Below are positions 18,567-28,004 of a DNA stretch of 64,000 bases, piece by piece. Location: contig JBAYFO010000001.1 of assembly GCA_041667115.1 (NCBI GenBank), positions 124,001 through 188,000 of the forward strand. Direction: 5' to 3'. Position 1 is the first letter of the stretch; every line of letters starts with the position of its first letter. The notes beneath the pieces were generated by a model. The model did no database searches, was not told where the DNA came from, and saw only the letters and a list, made by a program, of their open reading frames with translations. This DNA comes from UBA1563 sp041667115 (GTDB taxonomy: Bacteria > Bacteroidota > Ignavibacteria > Ignavibacteriales > Ignavibacteriaceae). The translations under genes were made by a program, and so were the position numbers.

Positions 18567-19811
18567 ATGAAAAAACAGATCATTGCCGGTTTAGATTTAG
18601 GCACCACAAAAGTTTGTGCAGTTATTGCCGAAAAAACAGAGGAGAATAGATTTAAAATTCTCGGCTTTGGGGTTGCACCTTCAGAAGGACTGCATAGAGG
18701 ACTCGTTGCCAATATTTCTAAAACTGCCGAAGCAATTTCTGCAGCTGTTTCTATTGCTTCAAACCGGGCGGGGCTTAAATTCCCTGCGGTAAATGTTGGT
18801 GTAGCGGGTGAACACATTACAAGCATGCGGCATAGGAATTATGTTACCATTACAAATGAAGAACATGAAATTACTAAAGAGGATCTGGACCGTTTGGAAG
18901 CAGATGTTCGCACAATAAGAATACCCTCTGATCGCCAAATATTGCACATTATTCCTGAAGAATTTTTTGTTGATTATCAAGGTGGAATCGAAAATCCTAT
19001 CGGGATGTCGGGTTCCCGTTTGGAAGCGACAAATCATGTTGTGCTTGCATCAATTCCTGCAATTCAAAATATTAGAAAATCTGTTGAACGTGCGGGATTA
19101 CAAATTCAACAATTAATTTTACAACCCATTGCTTCAAGTTCATCTGTGTTGGATGAAAGCGAAAAGGACCTCGGTGTTTTGTTAATTGATATCGGTGGTG
19201 GAACAACTGATATTGCTGTTATTCATCGTAAGGCAATCAAGCATTCTAAAGTTTTTGGAGTTGCCGGTTATCAAGTTACAAATGATATTCGCGAGACACT
19301 CGGAGTTGTAACCGAAGAAGCTGAAACTTTGAAAAAGCAATTTGGGTATGCGACTGAAACAGCCATCATTAAAGAAGAACAAATTTTAATTAAAGGAGTC
19401 GGCGCAAGAGGAAATACAAGGGTCCCAATAAGTTTACTCACCCAGATAATCAGCTTGAGAATGAGAGAACTTTTTACATTGATTGATCACGAAATAAAGA
19501 ATGCCGGATTCAAAAATAAAATTAAAGCCGGAATAGTGCTCACTGGCGGTGGTTCACTTTTACGCGGAACAACAGAATTAGCAGAAGAAGTTTTTGGATT
19601 ACCCGCAAGAGTCGGTGTTCCCCTTGAAAGCGCTACCGGCGGTTTAGTTGAAATTGAAAAGCCTGAGTTTGCTACAGTTGCGGGATTGATTTGTGGAATT
19701 CCCGGAAGCAAAGTAGAAACTATTGAAGTAATTGAAAAAGAAACAAAAAAAAGAAAAAATAAGACAAAAGAGATTTGGAACAATTTCCGGCAATTTTTTG
19801 ATGAATTATAA
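18567..19811 (+). CDS. ftsA: cell-division protein FtsA, FtsZ membrane tether
   Basis: Actin-fold ATPase that anchors FtsZ filaments to the membrane, 414 aa. Nucleotide-binding motifs are 'AGLDLGTTKVCAVIAE' (phosphate 1), 'LIDIGGGTTDIAVI' (phosphate 2) and 'IVLTGGGSLLRGTTELAE' (adenosine). The 1C domain characteristic of FtsA sits between the first two. The C-terminus, after a basic linker, ends in an amphipathic helix ('EIWNNFRQFFDEL') fitting the membrane-targeting tail. The ATG immediately follows the ftsQ stop. Confidence 0.97.
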   Translation: MKKQIIAGLDLGTTKVCAVIAEKTEENRFKILGFGVAPSEGLHRGLVANISKTAEAISAAVSIASNRAGLKFPAVNVGVAGEHITSMRHRNYVTITNEEHEITKEDLDRLEADVRTIRIPSDRQILHIIPEEFFVDYQGGIENPIGMSGSRLEATNHVVLASIPAIQNIRKSVERAGLQIQQLILQPIASSSSVLDESEKDLGVLLIDIGGGTTDIAVIHRKAIKHSKVFGVAGYQVTNDIRETLGVVTEEAETLKKQFGYATETAIIKEEQILIKGVGARGNTRVPISLLTQIISLRMRELFTLIDHEIKNAGFKNKIKAGIVLTGGGSLLRGTTELAEEVFGLPARVGVPLESATGGLVEIEKPEFATVAGLICGIPGSKVETIEVIEKETKKRKNKTKEIWNNFRQFFDEL

Positions 19812-19831
19812 AATAACTATGGAGTTATCCC

Positions 19832-21124
19832 ATGCCTAATTTCGCTACTATCGATCGTTCAAAATCAACCGGTGCTTCGCTTAAAGTTGTAGGTGTTGGC
19901 GGAGGCGGCTGCAACGCTGTTGAATCTATGATCAAAAGAGGATTAAACGGAGTTGAGTATGTTGCCGTTAATACGGACGCTCAAGTGCTAGAAAGTAACA
20001 GCGCTCAGCATAAAGTTCAAATTGGAACTAAGATGACCAAAGGTCTTGGTGCAGGAGCCGATCCTAATGTTGGTCGTAAAGCCGCCGAGGAAGACCGTGA
20101 AAAAATTGCTGAAGTACTAAGCGGGGCTGATATGGTTTTTGTAACTTCAGGAATGGGAGGTGGAACCGGAACCGGTGCTGCTCCTATCGTAGCTTCTATT
20201 GCTAAAAGTCTTGGAGCTCTGGTTGTTGCAATTGTAACAAAACCTTTCCGATGGGAAGGAAAACAACGTATGTTGAATTCTGAAGCTGGTATCCAGGAGT
20301 TAAAACAATTTGTTGATAGTCTTATTGTTATTCCTAATGATCGATTAATTTCAATCATTGATAGAAATACTAATGCCTTTACTGCGTTTGATAAACCTAA
20401 TGAACTGCTGTATGAAGCAACTCGTGGAATTGCAGATATCATTACAGTTGAAGGATTGATTAATGTTGACTTTGCCGATGTACGCTCGGTGATGAACCAA
20501 AGCGGTATTGCAATTATGGGATGTGGTATTGCCAGTGGCGAAAACAGAGCAGTTGAAGCAGCACAAAAAGCAATCTCAAGCCCGCTTCTTGACGGAATAA
20601 GCATTAAAGGGGCAAAAAGTGTTCTATTAAACGTTACCGGTTCAAGTAACTTAACGATGCAGGAAATTTACGATGGAAACAACGTAATTTTTGATGCGAC
20701 AGGCGCTGAATGTAATATGATTTTTGGATGCGTTCAAAAAGAATCGATGAATGATTACGTCTCTTATACCGTTATTGCGACAGGGTTTGATGATGCAAAA
20801 AAATCATTCAGTACAACAAAGTCGTCTTCACTTTTTCAGAGCGAAGGAAAAACTGTAAAACATGAACCTGTTACAAGAAGTTTTTCATTCAATTTTGATG
20901 AAGTAAAGAATGATAATTTAGATGAGCCGACTATTGCACGGATCAATTTAAAATCTCCTTCAGCCACATTGTCTGTAGAAGAAGAACCGGTTACGCCGGG
21001 CTTTTCTTTTGATCGGTTTAAAGATGTCAGAATGGATGAGATGGAAAAAGAGAAGACTAAAAAGAATAGTTCAAACGAGGATGAGGATGAAAGCTCGAGT
21101 TTTCTTCGGATGATAATGGATTAA
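19832..21124 (+). CDS. ftsZ: cell-division GTPase FtsZ
   Basis: Tubulin-like GTPase forming the Z ring, 430 aa. The N-terminal half has 'VGVGGGGCNAVESMI', the tubulin signature 'GMGGGTGTGAAP' (about residues 107-118) and 'NTDAQVL'. The globular core ends near residue 325, followed by an acidic variable linker of about 90 residues and a C-terminal peptide 'SSSFLRMIMD', the usual docking site for FtsA. A GGAG ribosome site lies seven bases before the ATG. It closes the dcw cluster; no hairpin terminator is visible downstream. Confidence 0.98.
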   Translation: MPNFATIDRSKSTGASLKVVGVGGGGCNAVESMIKRGLNGVEYVAVNTDAQVLESNSAQHKVQIGTKMTKGLGAGADPNVGRKAAEEDREKIAEVLSGADMVFVTSGMGGGTGTGAAPIVASIAKSLGALVVAIVTKPFRWEGKQRMLNSEAGIQELKQFVDSLIVIPNDRLISIIDRNTNAFTAFDKPNELLYEATRGIADIITVEGLINVDFADVRSVMNQSGIAIMGCGIASGENRAVEAAQKAISSPLLDGISIKGAKSVLLNVTGSSNLTMQEIYDGNNVIFDATGAECNMIFGCVQKESMNDYVSYTVIATGFDDAKKSFSTTKSSSLFQSEGKTVKHEPVTRSFSFNFDEVKNDNLDEPTIARINLKSPSATLSVEEEPVTPGFSFDRFKDVRMDEMEKEKTKKNSSNEDEDESSSFLRMIMD

Positions 21125-21167
21125 GCAAAGGGAGAAAAGTAATTCGTTTCTAGTAAATTGAGGAAAG

Positions 21168-21362
21168 TTATTCATCAATATACCTAGCTTCAATAGAAAT
21201 ATTTTCTTCTTGATCTATCTGAACAATTATCCGGTTTGGTCTGCTGCAGATGCGGCAATCCTCAATAAATTCTTGTTTACCACTAATGGTTAAGTCAACA
21301 TCAACTGTATTATGAATACCGCAATATTGGCAAACCCAGACTAAATCTTCTTCAACTTGCAT
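21168..21362 (-). CDS. small CPXCG-type zinc-ribbon protein
   Basis: Protein of 64 aa with two CxxC pairs (Cys11/Cys14 in 'CQYCG' and Cys36/Cys39 in 'CRICSRPNR'), expected to bind one zinc. The layout fits the cysteine-rich CPXCG family of unknown function. I start at the ATG at 21362 because AAAGGA lies six bases upstream; an upstream ATG at 21392 would add ten residues without a site. It is convergent with ftsZ and divergent from tsaC. No role can be inferred from the neighbours. Confidence 0.8.
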   Translation of the reverse strand: MQVEEDLVWVCQYCGIHNTVDVDLTISGKQEFIEDCRICSRPNRIIVQIDQEENISIEARYIDE

Positions 21363-21522
21363 GAAGTTTTCCTTTCGCAAAGTGTAAAGCACTAAATCAA
21401 TAAATTTCCTAACACAAAATTAACTTTCCATCTATCAAAGTCAATAACTTCCTTTTTGCTTTGTTCTTGTTGTGAAACAACCGGGAGAAGTGAGTATATT
21501 TACGGGGATAATCAACTGAATT

Positions 21523-22500
21523 ATGAAAGACAAACTAAAAGATCAAATAAAAATTGCAGCAGAGATAATCCGTAAAGGAGGATTAGTTGCTTTTCCAACC
21601 GAAACCGTTTATGGACTTGGCGCTGATGGTTTGAATCCTGTTGCGGTTGCAAAAATATTTGAAGTAAAAAATCGCCCGACGTTTAATCCCTTAATTTTAC
21701 ATATCGAAAATGAAGACCGTTTAAAAACCGTTTGTGAAATCCCCAACGAAAAAGTTTATGATTTGATCGAAGAATTTTGGCCGGGTCCGTTAACTTTTGT
21801 GCTGCCCAAAAAGCCAAACGTTCCGGAGATTGTAACTGCCGGATTGAACAGTGTTGCAGTTCGTATGCCGGATAATCAAATTGCGTTGGAATTGATAAAA
21901 CAAAGCGGTACGCCGATTGCTGCTCCAAGCGCAAATCTGTTTGGTCAATTAAGTCCCACGCGCGCAGGACACGTGCAAAAACAACTCGGCGATAAAATTG
22001 ATATGATACTTGACGGCGGCAATTGCAGCGTTGGGATCGAATCCACAATTCTTTTAATTGAAAAAGAGGAAATCACGTTATTACGTCCAGGAGGTGTTCC
22101 ATTAGAATCAATTCGGGAAGTTATTGGTGAAATTAAACTCTTTCCTAAAAAATCCGACCGGCCAAATTCACCGGGACAACTTCCATTTCACTATTCACCT
22201 CAAACGCCTATCTTGATGCTAACGATCGAGAATATTGAAAAGCATAAGAACGAAAAAATCGGGGCAATATTTTTTAAAGAGAATGATTGGAAATTCAATT
22301 TTGAGAAGGAAATAATTTTATCACAATCCGGGTCTCTTAGCGAAGCGGCAGCAAATCTTTTTTCTACGCTTCACAAACTTGATGATTTGCAGCTCGACTG
22401 TATTCTGATTGAACCGTTTCCACAGGAAGGACTCGGCGTAGCCTTGATGGATCGCATTCAGAGGGCTGTTGCTAAGTATGAGACGAAACTACCCCTTTAA
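21523..22500 (+). CDS. tsaC: L-threonylcarbamoyladenylate synthase, Sua5 type
   Basis: Makes threonylcarbamoyl-AMP from threonine, bicarbonate and ATP for the t6A37 modification of ANN-reading tRNAs. It is 325 aa, the long (Sua5/YwlC) form. The YrdC domain shows 'GGLVAFPTETVYGLGADG' near the start and 'APSANLFGQLSPTRAGHV'. 'LLRPGGVPLESI' leads into a linker 'SPGQLPFHYSPQTPI' and the C-terminal Sua5 domain. The last 29 bases overlap the convergent menE gene. Confidence 0.94.
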   Translation: MKDKLKDQIKIAAEIIRKGGLVAFPTETVYGLGADGLNPVAVAKIFEVKNRPTFNPLILHIENEDRLKTVCEIPNEKVYDLIEEFWPGPLTFVLPKKPNVPEIVTAGLNSVAVRMPDNQIALELIKQSGTPIAAPSANLFGQLSPTRAGHVQKQLGDKIDMILDGGNCSVGIESTILLIEKEEITLLRPGGVPLESIREVIGEIKLFPKKSDRPNSPGQLPFHYSPQTPILMLTIENIEKHKNEKIGAIFFKENDWKFNFEKEIILSQSGSLSEAAANLFSTLHKLDDLQLDCILIEPFPQEGLGVALMDRIQRAVAKYETKLPL

Positions 22501-24007
22501 ACAACTCTTTTATTTCTGCACGTTTAATTTTACCTATTGCTGATTTAGGAAACTCTTCAACTTGAAAATATTTTTTTGGTATTTTAAATGAAGGAAGTTT
22601 TTCTTTCAAGAAAATTTTTAATGCATGAATATTTACTTCTCTTTTATTTCTCGCGCTTACCGCAACGGAAACGACTTCTCCCCACTCATTATCAGGCAAA
22701 CCAAAAACGCACACTTCGTCAATATTCTCGAATTGTGAAATCACATTTTCAATTTCAATTGGTGAGATGTTTTCTCCTCCGCTTACAATTAAATCGGTTC
22801 TTCGGTTTTCTAAATACAAATAACCATCGCTATCCAGATAACCAAAGTCACCGGTTAAATAATAAGTATTGTGAAATGAAGAATTAGAAACTTCCTCGTT
22901 GTGCAAATATTCTTTTAGGACAGATGGAGCTATTATCCCGATTTCTCCTACTTCATTTATTGGAAGAGGATTTTTTTGTTCGTCAAATATTTTTATCTCA
23001 ACACCATCTAGTGGTTTTCCCACAGACTTTGTTTTTTTTTGGAGATCGACGGGAGTTAGCGCGGTTATAAATGCCGCCGTTTCTGTCGATCCATAAACCT
23101 TATAATTATTCCATCCAAGAGCAGAAGCTTGAGAGAGGACTGTCTCATTCGAAAACCCTCCACCAATTAACGCAGCACGCATCTCTTTATTTGGTTGAAT
23201 TTTATTTTCACAAATGCGCTTTAACTGTGTCGGCACTAGTGAGACTATGGTTGGTTTTACCTTTTCCATATTGATTTTTAATGACGCCAATTCATTTGAT
23301 TCCGGAATAATTATTCTTGATCCGGCTAGAATAGCGCGAACTAAAATTGAAAATCCACCAATATGATAAAGTGGAAGGTTGAGATACCAAGAATCATTTT
23401 TTGCATAATTGAGGATTGTGGTTCCAGCCTTAAAAGCTGCAACCAGATTAGTAAAATTTAAGGGAATCCCTTTTGGTCTACCGCCTGTTCCCGACGTAAA
23501 CAACACAACGGCGGTATCCGACATGTTTAGTTCAGTTGTTACTTTTTTATTCGCTAAAGAAGTTTTGGGAAAAGAAAACTTTTTTAGAGAGGGAAAGTTT
23601 TCAGTAAAACTAGTTTCACAAATAATATCTTCCGCTTTGAGAAAAGTTATTTGCTCTTCCAAATCTTTTCTAAGCAGATGAATATTGAGCGGAACGGGAA
23701 TTGCTCTAGTGCTCCACAATCCAAGAATACTGAGAATTAAATCAAATGGATTACTGGTTAAAATAGGAACAAGTTTCTGGTTTGCCAGACCTGCTGCTAC
23801 CATTTTCTCTTCAATTAATGCTACCGTATTAAAAATATGTTTGTACGTGAAAGAGAAGAAATCACCTGATCGTTCTACATTTTCAATTACGGAAAGGTTT
23901 CCCAATTCGGATTTTTCAACCAATGCTCGGTGAACAATTAAAAAAAAGTCTTCGTTGAATTCTGTTAGATGTGTAAAAGGAGTATAGGAAGACTCCGGGA
24001 GTTTCAT
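22472..24007 (-). CDS. menE: o-succinylbenzoate--CoA ligase MenE
   Basis: Acyl-CoA synthetase of the ANL superfamily that activates o-succinylbenzoate in menaquinone synthesis, 511 aa. Motifs are 'VVLFTSGTGGRPKGIPL' (ATP loop), 'YGSTETAAFIT', 'LTGDFGYLDSDGYLYLENR' and the C-terminal 'SAIGKIKRAEI' with the catalytic lysine. Sequence alone would allow other acyl-CoA ligases; the assignment to MenE comes from overlap with menA and proximity to menB. It is the last gene of the minus-strand run and overlaps tsaC tail to tail. Confidence 0.88.
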   Translation of the reverse strand: MKLPESSYTPFTHLTEFNEDFFLIVHRALVEKSELGNLSVIENVERSGDFFSFTYKHIFNTVALIEEKMVAAGLANQKLVPILTSNPFDLILSILGLWSTRAIPVPLNIHLLRKDLEEQITFLKAEDIICETSFTENFPSLKKFSFPKTSLANKKVTTELNMSDTAVVLFTSGTGGRPKGIPLNFTNLVAAFKAGTTILNYAKNDSWYLNLPLYHIGGFSILVRAILAGSRIIIPESNELASLKINMEKVKPTIVSLVPTQLKRICENKIQPNKEMRAALIGGGFSNETVLSQASALGWNNYKVYGSTETAAFITALTPVDLQKKTKSVGKPLDGVEIKIFDEQKNPLPINEVGEIGIIAPSVLKEYLHNEEVSNSSFHNTYYLTGDFGYLDSDGYLYLENRRTDLIVSGGENISPIEIENVISQFENIDEVCVFGLPDNEWGEVVSVAVSARNKREVNIHALKIFLKEKLPSFKIPKKYFQVEEFPKSAIGKIKRAEIKELFKGVVSSHT

Positions 24008-24897
24008 AAAATCAAACCAAGTGAAAGCAAAAAACCATATAATGCAGAAAACTTAGCGGTCAGTTCAAGTGTTGCATTTAATTGCGAACCGTTTTTTTGA
24101 AAGATTGAAAGCATCAATTTGTAAGCTAGTGGAAGCGTGATGTATGGAAGAAAAATCCAAATCCGAAAATTGTAATTTATAAACATCAAGAGCGGGACAA
24201 GAAAAGAAGAAAAAAGGAGTATCAAATACTCATACCGGGAAAAACTTTTTCCGAATTTAACAGCTAACGTATTTTTCCCCGCAGCTTTGTCTTGTTCAAT
24301 ATCGCGGTAGTTATTTACCACAAGAATATTGGTTATTAATGCACCAACCGGAATGGCAGCGATAAAAGAGATAACCGACATTTCTTTTGTGTTCACAAAA
24401 AAGGTTCCGACTGTTCCCACAAAACCAAAAAAAAGAAAAACAAAAATCTCACCAAGTCCATGATAGGCAAGTGGATAAGGTCCTGCAGTATAAGCAAGCG
24501 AAGCGATTATTGAGAGCAACCCTACAATCAGTATAAAATTACCGCCAATGTAGACAAGATAAAGACCAAGGAGAAAAGCTAAACCGAAGTTAAAAAATAT
24601 TACAGCTTTCATCTGTCCCGGTGAGACCAATCCGGCGTTAAGCACACGTAACGGACCCACACGTTTTTCTGTATCGGCACCTTTTAAAAAATCGTAGAGA
24701 TCATTTGTAAAGTTTGCCCCAACCTGAAAGAGAATTGAGCAGAGAAGGGCAACAAGGGAAGCAATGAAATTAATTTTTCCCTCCGCATAAGCTAAAGATG
24801 CCCCAACAATTACGGGAACAAAAGCGGCGAATAAAGTTTTTGGGCGGCTCGCAAGGAACCAAATTTCAAATGTTGAATAGTTTTTTTCAGTCGTCAA
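24004..24897 (-). CDS. menA: 1,4-dihydroxy-2-naphthoate polyprenyltransferase MenA
   Basis: Membrane UbiA-family prenyltransferase that attaches the isoprenoid tail to 1,4-dihydroxy-2-naphthoate, 297 aa with about eight or nine hydrophobic helices. The first aspartate-rich motif is 'NFTNDLYDFLKGADTEKRVGP' (about residue 64) and the second is 'NNYRDIEQDKAAGKNTLAVKFG' (about 194), both in MenA form. The start overlaps the menB stop by four bases and its stop overlaps menE by four, so the three are coupled. Confidence 0.93.
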   Translation of the reverse strand: MTTEKNYSTFEIWFLASRPKTLFAAFVPVIVGASLAYAEGKINFIASLVALLCSILFQVGANFTNDLYDFLKGADTEKRVGPLRVLNAGLVSPGQMKAVIFFNFGLAFLLGLYLVYIGGNFILIVGLLSIIASLAYTAGPYPLAYHGLGEIFVFLFFGFVGTVGTFFVNTKEMSVISFIAAIPVGALITNILVVNNYRDIEQDKAAGKNTLAVKFGKSFSRYEYLILLFSSFLVPLLMFINYNFRIWIFLPYITLPLAYKLMLSIFQKNGSQLNATLELTAKFSALYGFLLSLGLIL

Positions 24898-25727
24898 GGA
24901 AGTTTCGGAAATTTGTTAAAGTTTGGTTTACGTTTTTCTAGATAAGCTTTTTTCCCTTCTTGGGCTTCTTCTGTCATATAATAAAGGAGCGTGGCGTTTC
25001 CGGCAAGTTCCTGAATTCCTTGTTGTCCATCAAGTTCCGCATTAAATGCAGATTTCAATAGTCGAAGAGAAAGAGGACTCATTTCCAAAATTTCATTTGC
25101 CCATTGTATTCCTTCTGCTTCGAGTTGTTCAACGGGAACAACCTTATTCACTAATCCCATTTCATAAGCTTCCGCGGCGTTGTATTGCCGGCATAGATAC
25201 CAGATTTCGCGCGCACGTTTTTGACCGACAAGCCTTGCTAAATAACTTGCCCCGAAGCCGCCATCGAAACTACCGACCTTAGGACCTGTTTGTCCGAAGA
25301 TCGCATTATCAGCAGCGATAGTAAGATCGCAGACAACATGTAAAACATGCCCGCCACCTATTGCATAACCTGCAACCAATGCAATAACCGGTTTGGGAAT
25401 GCTCCTGATAAGTTTTTGCAGATCAAGTACATTTAAGCGGGGAACCCCATCGCCTCCAATATATCCTTGATCTCCGCGAATTCTTTGATCGCCGCCGGAA
25501 CAGAACGCATATTTACCATCACTTGAGGGACCTTGTCCGGTCAATAACACAACTCCAATTGATTGATCTTCACGCGCATCGGTAAATGCATCGAACATTT
25601 CAATTACCGTCTCGGGACGAAAGGCGTTGCGGACTTCCGGACGGTTGATCGTAACTTTTGCGATGCCATTCATTTTTTCATAAATGATGTCTTTATATTC
25701 TTTAGTTTTAGTCCATTTAAATTTCAT
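24894..25727 (-). CDS. menB: 1,4-dihydroxy-2-naphthoyl-CoA synthase MenB
   Basis: Crotonase-fold enzyme that cyclises o-succinylbenzoyl-CoA, 277 aa. Family features are 'VTINRPEVRNAFRPETV', the 'QGPSSDGKYAFCSGGDQRIRG' loop, the oxyanion-hole segment 'VAGYAIGGGHVLHVVCDLTIA' and 'FGQTGPKVGSFDGGFGASYLA', which distinguishes MenB from other crotonases. The C-terminus 'EGKKAYLEKRKPNFNKFP' is also typical. It lies between the menH-like gene and menA. Confidence 0.95.
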   Translation of the reverse strand: MKFKWTKTKEYKDIIYEKMNGIAKVTINRPEVRNAFRPETVIEMFDAFTDAREDQSIGVVLLTGQGPSSDGKYAFCSGGDQRIRGDQGYIGGDGVPRLNVLDLQKLIRSIPKPVIALVAGYAIGGGHVLHVVCDLTIAADNAIFGQTGPKVGSFDGGFGASYLARLVGQKRAREIWYLCRQYNAAEAYEMGLVNKVVPVEQLEAEGIQWANEILEMSPLSLRLLKSAFNAELDGQQGIQELAGNATLLYYMTEEAQEGKKAYLEKRKPNFNKFPKLP

Positions 25728-25750
25728 TTAAAATCCGTTTTATCGATAAA

Positions 25751-26581
25751 TCATTTCAAGATTTGTAAAAATTCTTCTACCAAATTTACGAAAACCTGTG
25801 GTTTTTCCAGATGAAGATTATGTCCTGCAGCTTCAATTATTTTATGAGTAGAATTTGGGAAAAGTTTATTCATTTCATTTTGGATGGCGCTATATTTTGT
25901 ATCTAATTCTCCTGAAAGCAACAGCACCGGGTTATTGATCTCCGATAGTTTGTTCCACAAGTTTACCATTTCACCCTGTCCAAAGTTTTTCAGAGAATAT
26001 GTCAATCCGGTTTTTGAATTTGATGTTATTTTTGTTTCAAACAGAGCATGTTGTTTTTCAATGGGGAGTTTTTTTTGAGAAGCAAACAGAGATTGATTTT
26101 GCCAGAGAGTAAAAAAATCTTCTAATGAACTTGCGTTGATAAACGAAATTAGTTCTGCATCATTTTTTTTCCGTTGTAGCTGCTCCGATTCGCTTCTAAT
26201 ACCCGGTGAAGAACTTTCTAAAATTAGTGCTGTGACTTTTTCAGGGAACTTGTTCGTAAAATGCAAAGCAAGTCTTCCACCCATTGAATAGCCGACAAAA
26301 GCACAGTTGGATACACCTAGCTCATTTAAAATATCATCAATTAATTGAATGAGAAAATCAGTTCTATAGAATTTATCTTTTTGGGGTTTACTACTTTTTC
26401 CGAAACCCGGTAAATCAATTGCAATGAATTGAAATTTTGTACCGAAGAGAGGGAGTGTATCTTTCCAATCATTTGATGAGCCGCCGAACCCGTGAAGGAA
26501 AAATATAGTTTGTTCTCCCGGTTTAGCTTTCCGGAAATTTTTTTTAACAAAAATCGAAATGCCTTCGGTTGAAAAAAACAT
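25751..26581 (-). CDS. menH: alpha/beta hydrolase, probable MenH
   Basis: Alpha/beta-hydrolase of 276 aa. The nucleophile elbow is 'GYSMGGRLAL', an oxyanion 'FLHGFGGSSNDW' lies near residue 28, and the catalytic histidine is in 'EAAGHNLHLEKPQ'. Position directly upstream of menB supports MenH, which releases pyruvate from the MenD product to form SHCHC. The fold is shared by many esterases, so the role rests on context. MenD, MenF and MenC are not in the window. Confidence 0.78.
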   Translation of the reverse strand: MFFSTEGISIFVKKNFRKAKPGEQTIFFLHGFGGSSNDWKDTLPLFGTKFQFIAIDLPGFGKSSKPQKDKFYRTDFLIQLIDDILNELGVSNCAFVGYSMGGRLALHFTNKFPEKVTALILESSSPGIRSESEQLQRKKNDAELISFINASSLEDFFTLWQNQSLFASQKKLPIEKQHALFETKITSNSKTGLTYSLKNFGQGEMVNLWNKLSEINNPVLLLSGELDTKYSAIQNEMNKLFPNSTHKIIEAAGHNLHLEKPQVFVNLVEEFLQILK

Positions 26582-26584
26582 TGG

Positions 26585-28003
26585 TCATTCCAATTCAGCT
26601 AAAAGTTCACAAATCCGGTCCAAAAAATAAACTGCACGGTATGTTTTTCTAACATGATTTTGTATCATCATTGAAAATGAGAGTTGATGATTATTTTTAG
26701 TTGTGAGAAATCCTGATAAAGAAGCGACGCCGCTAATCGTACCGGTTTTTGCTCTCACATTATTTTCTGCAAGAGTTCCTTTCATTCTTCTTTTCAATGT
26801 CCCGTCAACTCCGGCAATTGGGAATGATTGGGCTAAGGTGTTGTATAATTCCGGTTGTGAAGAATAAAAATATTTTAAATCAGCATTGAGCAGCTCTGTG
26901 GAAACCAGGTTATAATGAGAAACACCGCTTCCATCAACTATACGATAATTGCGCGGGTCCATTCCTGCTAAACTAATCAAACTATCGACAAGACGAATTC
27001 CGTTCTCAGGCGTTGCTGGTTTTCCGTAATATTTAAATGCCAAAGCGCGAAGCGTCATTTCGGCGCTTAGATTATCACTTTGCTTATTAAGATTATTGAT
27101 AACGTCTGTGAATTTTCTCCTAAATGTAAAAAGATGTTTTGTCCCTTCAGGCAAAGGAGAAATTGAAACATCACCAATAAAAGAAATTCCAAGTTTTTCT
27201 ATTTCTTCTTTTGCTAATGTGAGAAAATATTTTTCCGGATAGACAACATTTATCTCATCACTATAGACAGCATCTTTTGGGTTGATAATTCCTTTTACAA
27301 TAATGTCGTTTCTTCTTTGAACAAAATCTCTAGTAACTTCGAGAGAGGTTCGTCCTGTATTCTCCGTTTTTGCCAGGTTATCAATTTTGAAAAAACTTGT
27401 TGCAGGCTCAACTATCACTTTCGGTGCATTGCCAATATCAGTTGCTTGAACATGCACTTTAACCGCGTTATCATTGATTGTAAGTGGTGTGAAATACGGA
27501 AAATCAGTTGACGGATCATCATTCCACATCCAACCGTTGCCCCAGAAAAGTGAATCAAGCATTGAAACATCACCATAAATATTTCCATCAATCCGGTTGA
27601 TTTCTAAATTCTTTATAGATGAAATTAAAACTTGCAGATCGGCTGTTGTAAAATCAGGATCACAACCACCGACAAAATAAAGATTCCCGTATAGGGTTGA
27701 GTCGATAATAGTTCCGTCGTAGTACAAAGAAGTTTCAAAAGCGAAATCTTTATCAAGAAAGAGCAATGCGGTTGATGTAGTTAAAACTTTTAGGTTTGAA
27801 GCAGGATGAAGCAGCAATTTGTTGTTTTTTTGATAAACACTCTTCTGTGCAGTAAGATCAAAAACATCAATTGAAATAGCAGCAGTGTCGAAAAAAGATG
27901 ATGAAGTTAAGCTATCCAGCTTCCTTCCAAGATTATCACCGGTCACTTGAGCGAGGATAACAACGTTCCATAGGGTAGCGATAATTATAAGTTTTTTAAG
28001 CAT
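26585..28003 (-). CDS. dacB: D-Ala-D-Ala carboxypeptidase/endopeptidase, PBP4 (S13) family
   Basis: Periplasmic low-molecular-weight penicillin-binding protein, 472 aa. A signal peptide ('MLKKLIIIATLWNVVILAQ') precedes the S13 domain. Active-site motifs are SxxK in 'HPASNLKVLTTSTAL' (about residue 67), an SxN-type motif in 'VDGSGVSHYNLVS' and KTG in 'VRAKTGTISGVASLSG'. A large insert between the first two motifs is normal for PBP4. The enzyme trims pentapeptides or cuts cross-links. It sits one base from the TatD/radical-SAM gene and three from menH. Confidence 0.9.
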   Translation of the reverse strand: MLKKLIIIATLWNVVILAQVTGDNLGRKLDSLTSSSFFDTAAISIDVFDLTAQKSVYQKNNKLLLHPASNLKVLTTSTALLFLDKDFAFETSLYYDGTIIDSTLYGNLYFVGGCDPDFTTADLQVLISSIKNLEINRIDGNIYGDVSMLDSLFWGNGWMWNDDPSTDFPYFTPLTINDNAVKVHVQATDIGNAPKVIVEPATSFFKIDNLAKTENTGRTSLEVTRDFVQRRNDIIVKGIINPKDAVYSDEINVVYPEKYFLTLAKEEIEKLGISFIGDVSISPLPEGTKHLFTFRRKFTDVINNLNKQSDNLSAEMTLRALAFKYYGKPATPENGIRLVDSLISLAGMDPRNYRIVDGSGVSHYNLVSTELLNADLKYFYSSQPELYNTLAQSFPIAGVDGTLKRRMKGTLAENNVRAKTGTISGVASLSGFLTTKNNHQLSFSMMIQNHVRKTYRAVYFLDRICELLAELE

Positions 28004-28004
28004 A

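Noticed and set aside
20017..20604. 195-aa open frame antisense to ftsZ
   Set aside because: Shadow of the ftsZ reading frame; serine/isoleucine-rich translation with no family signature.
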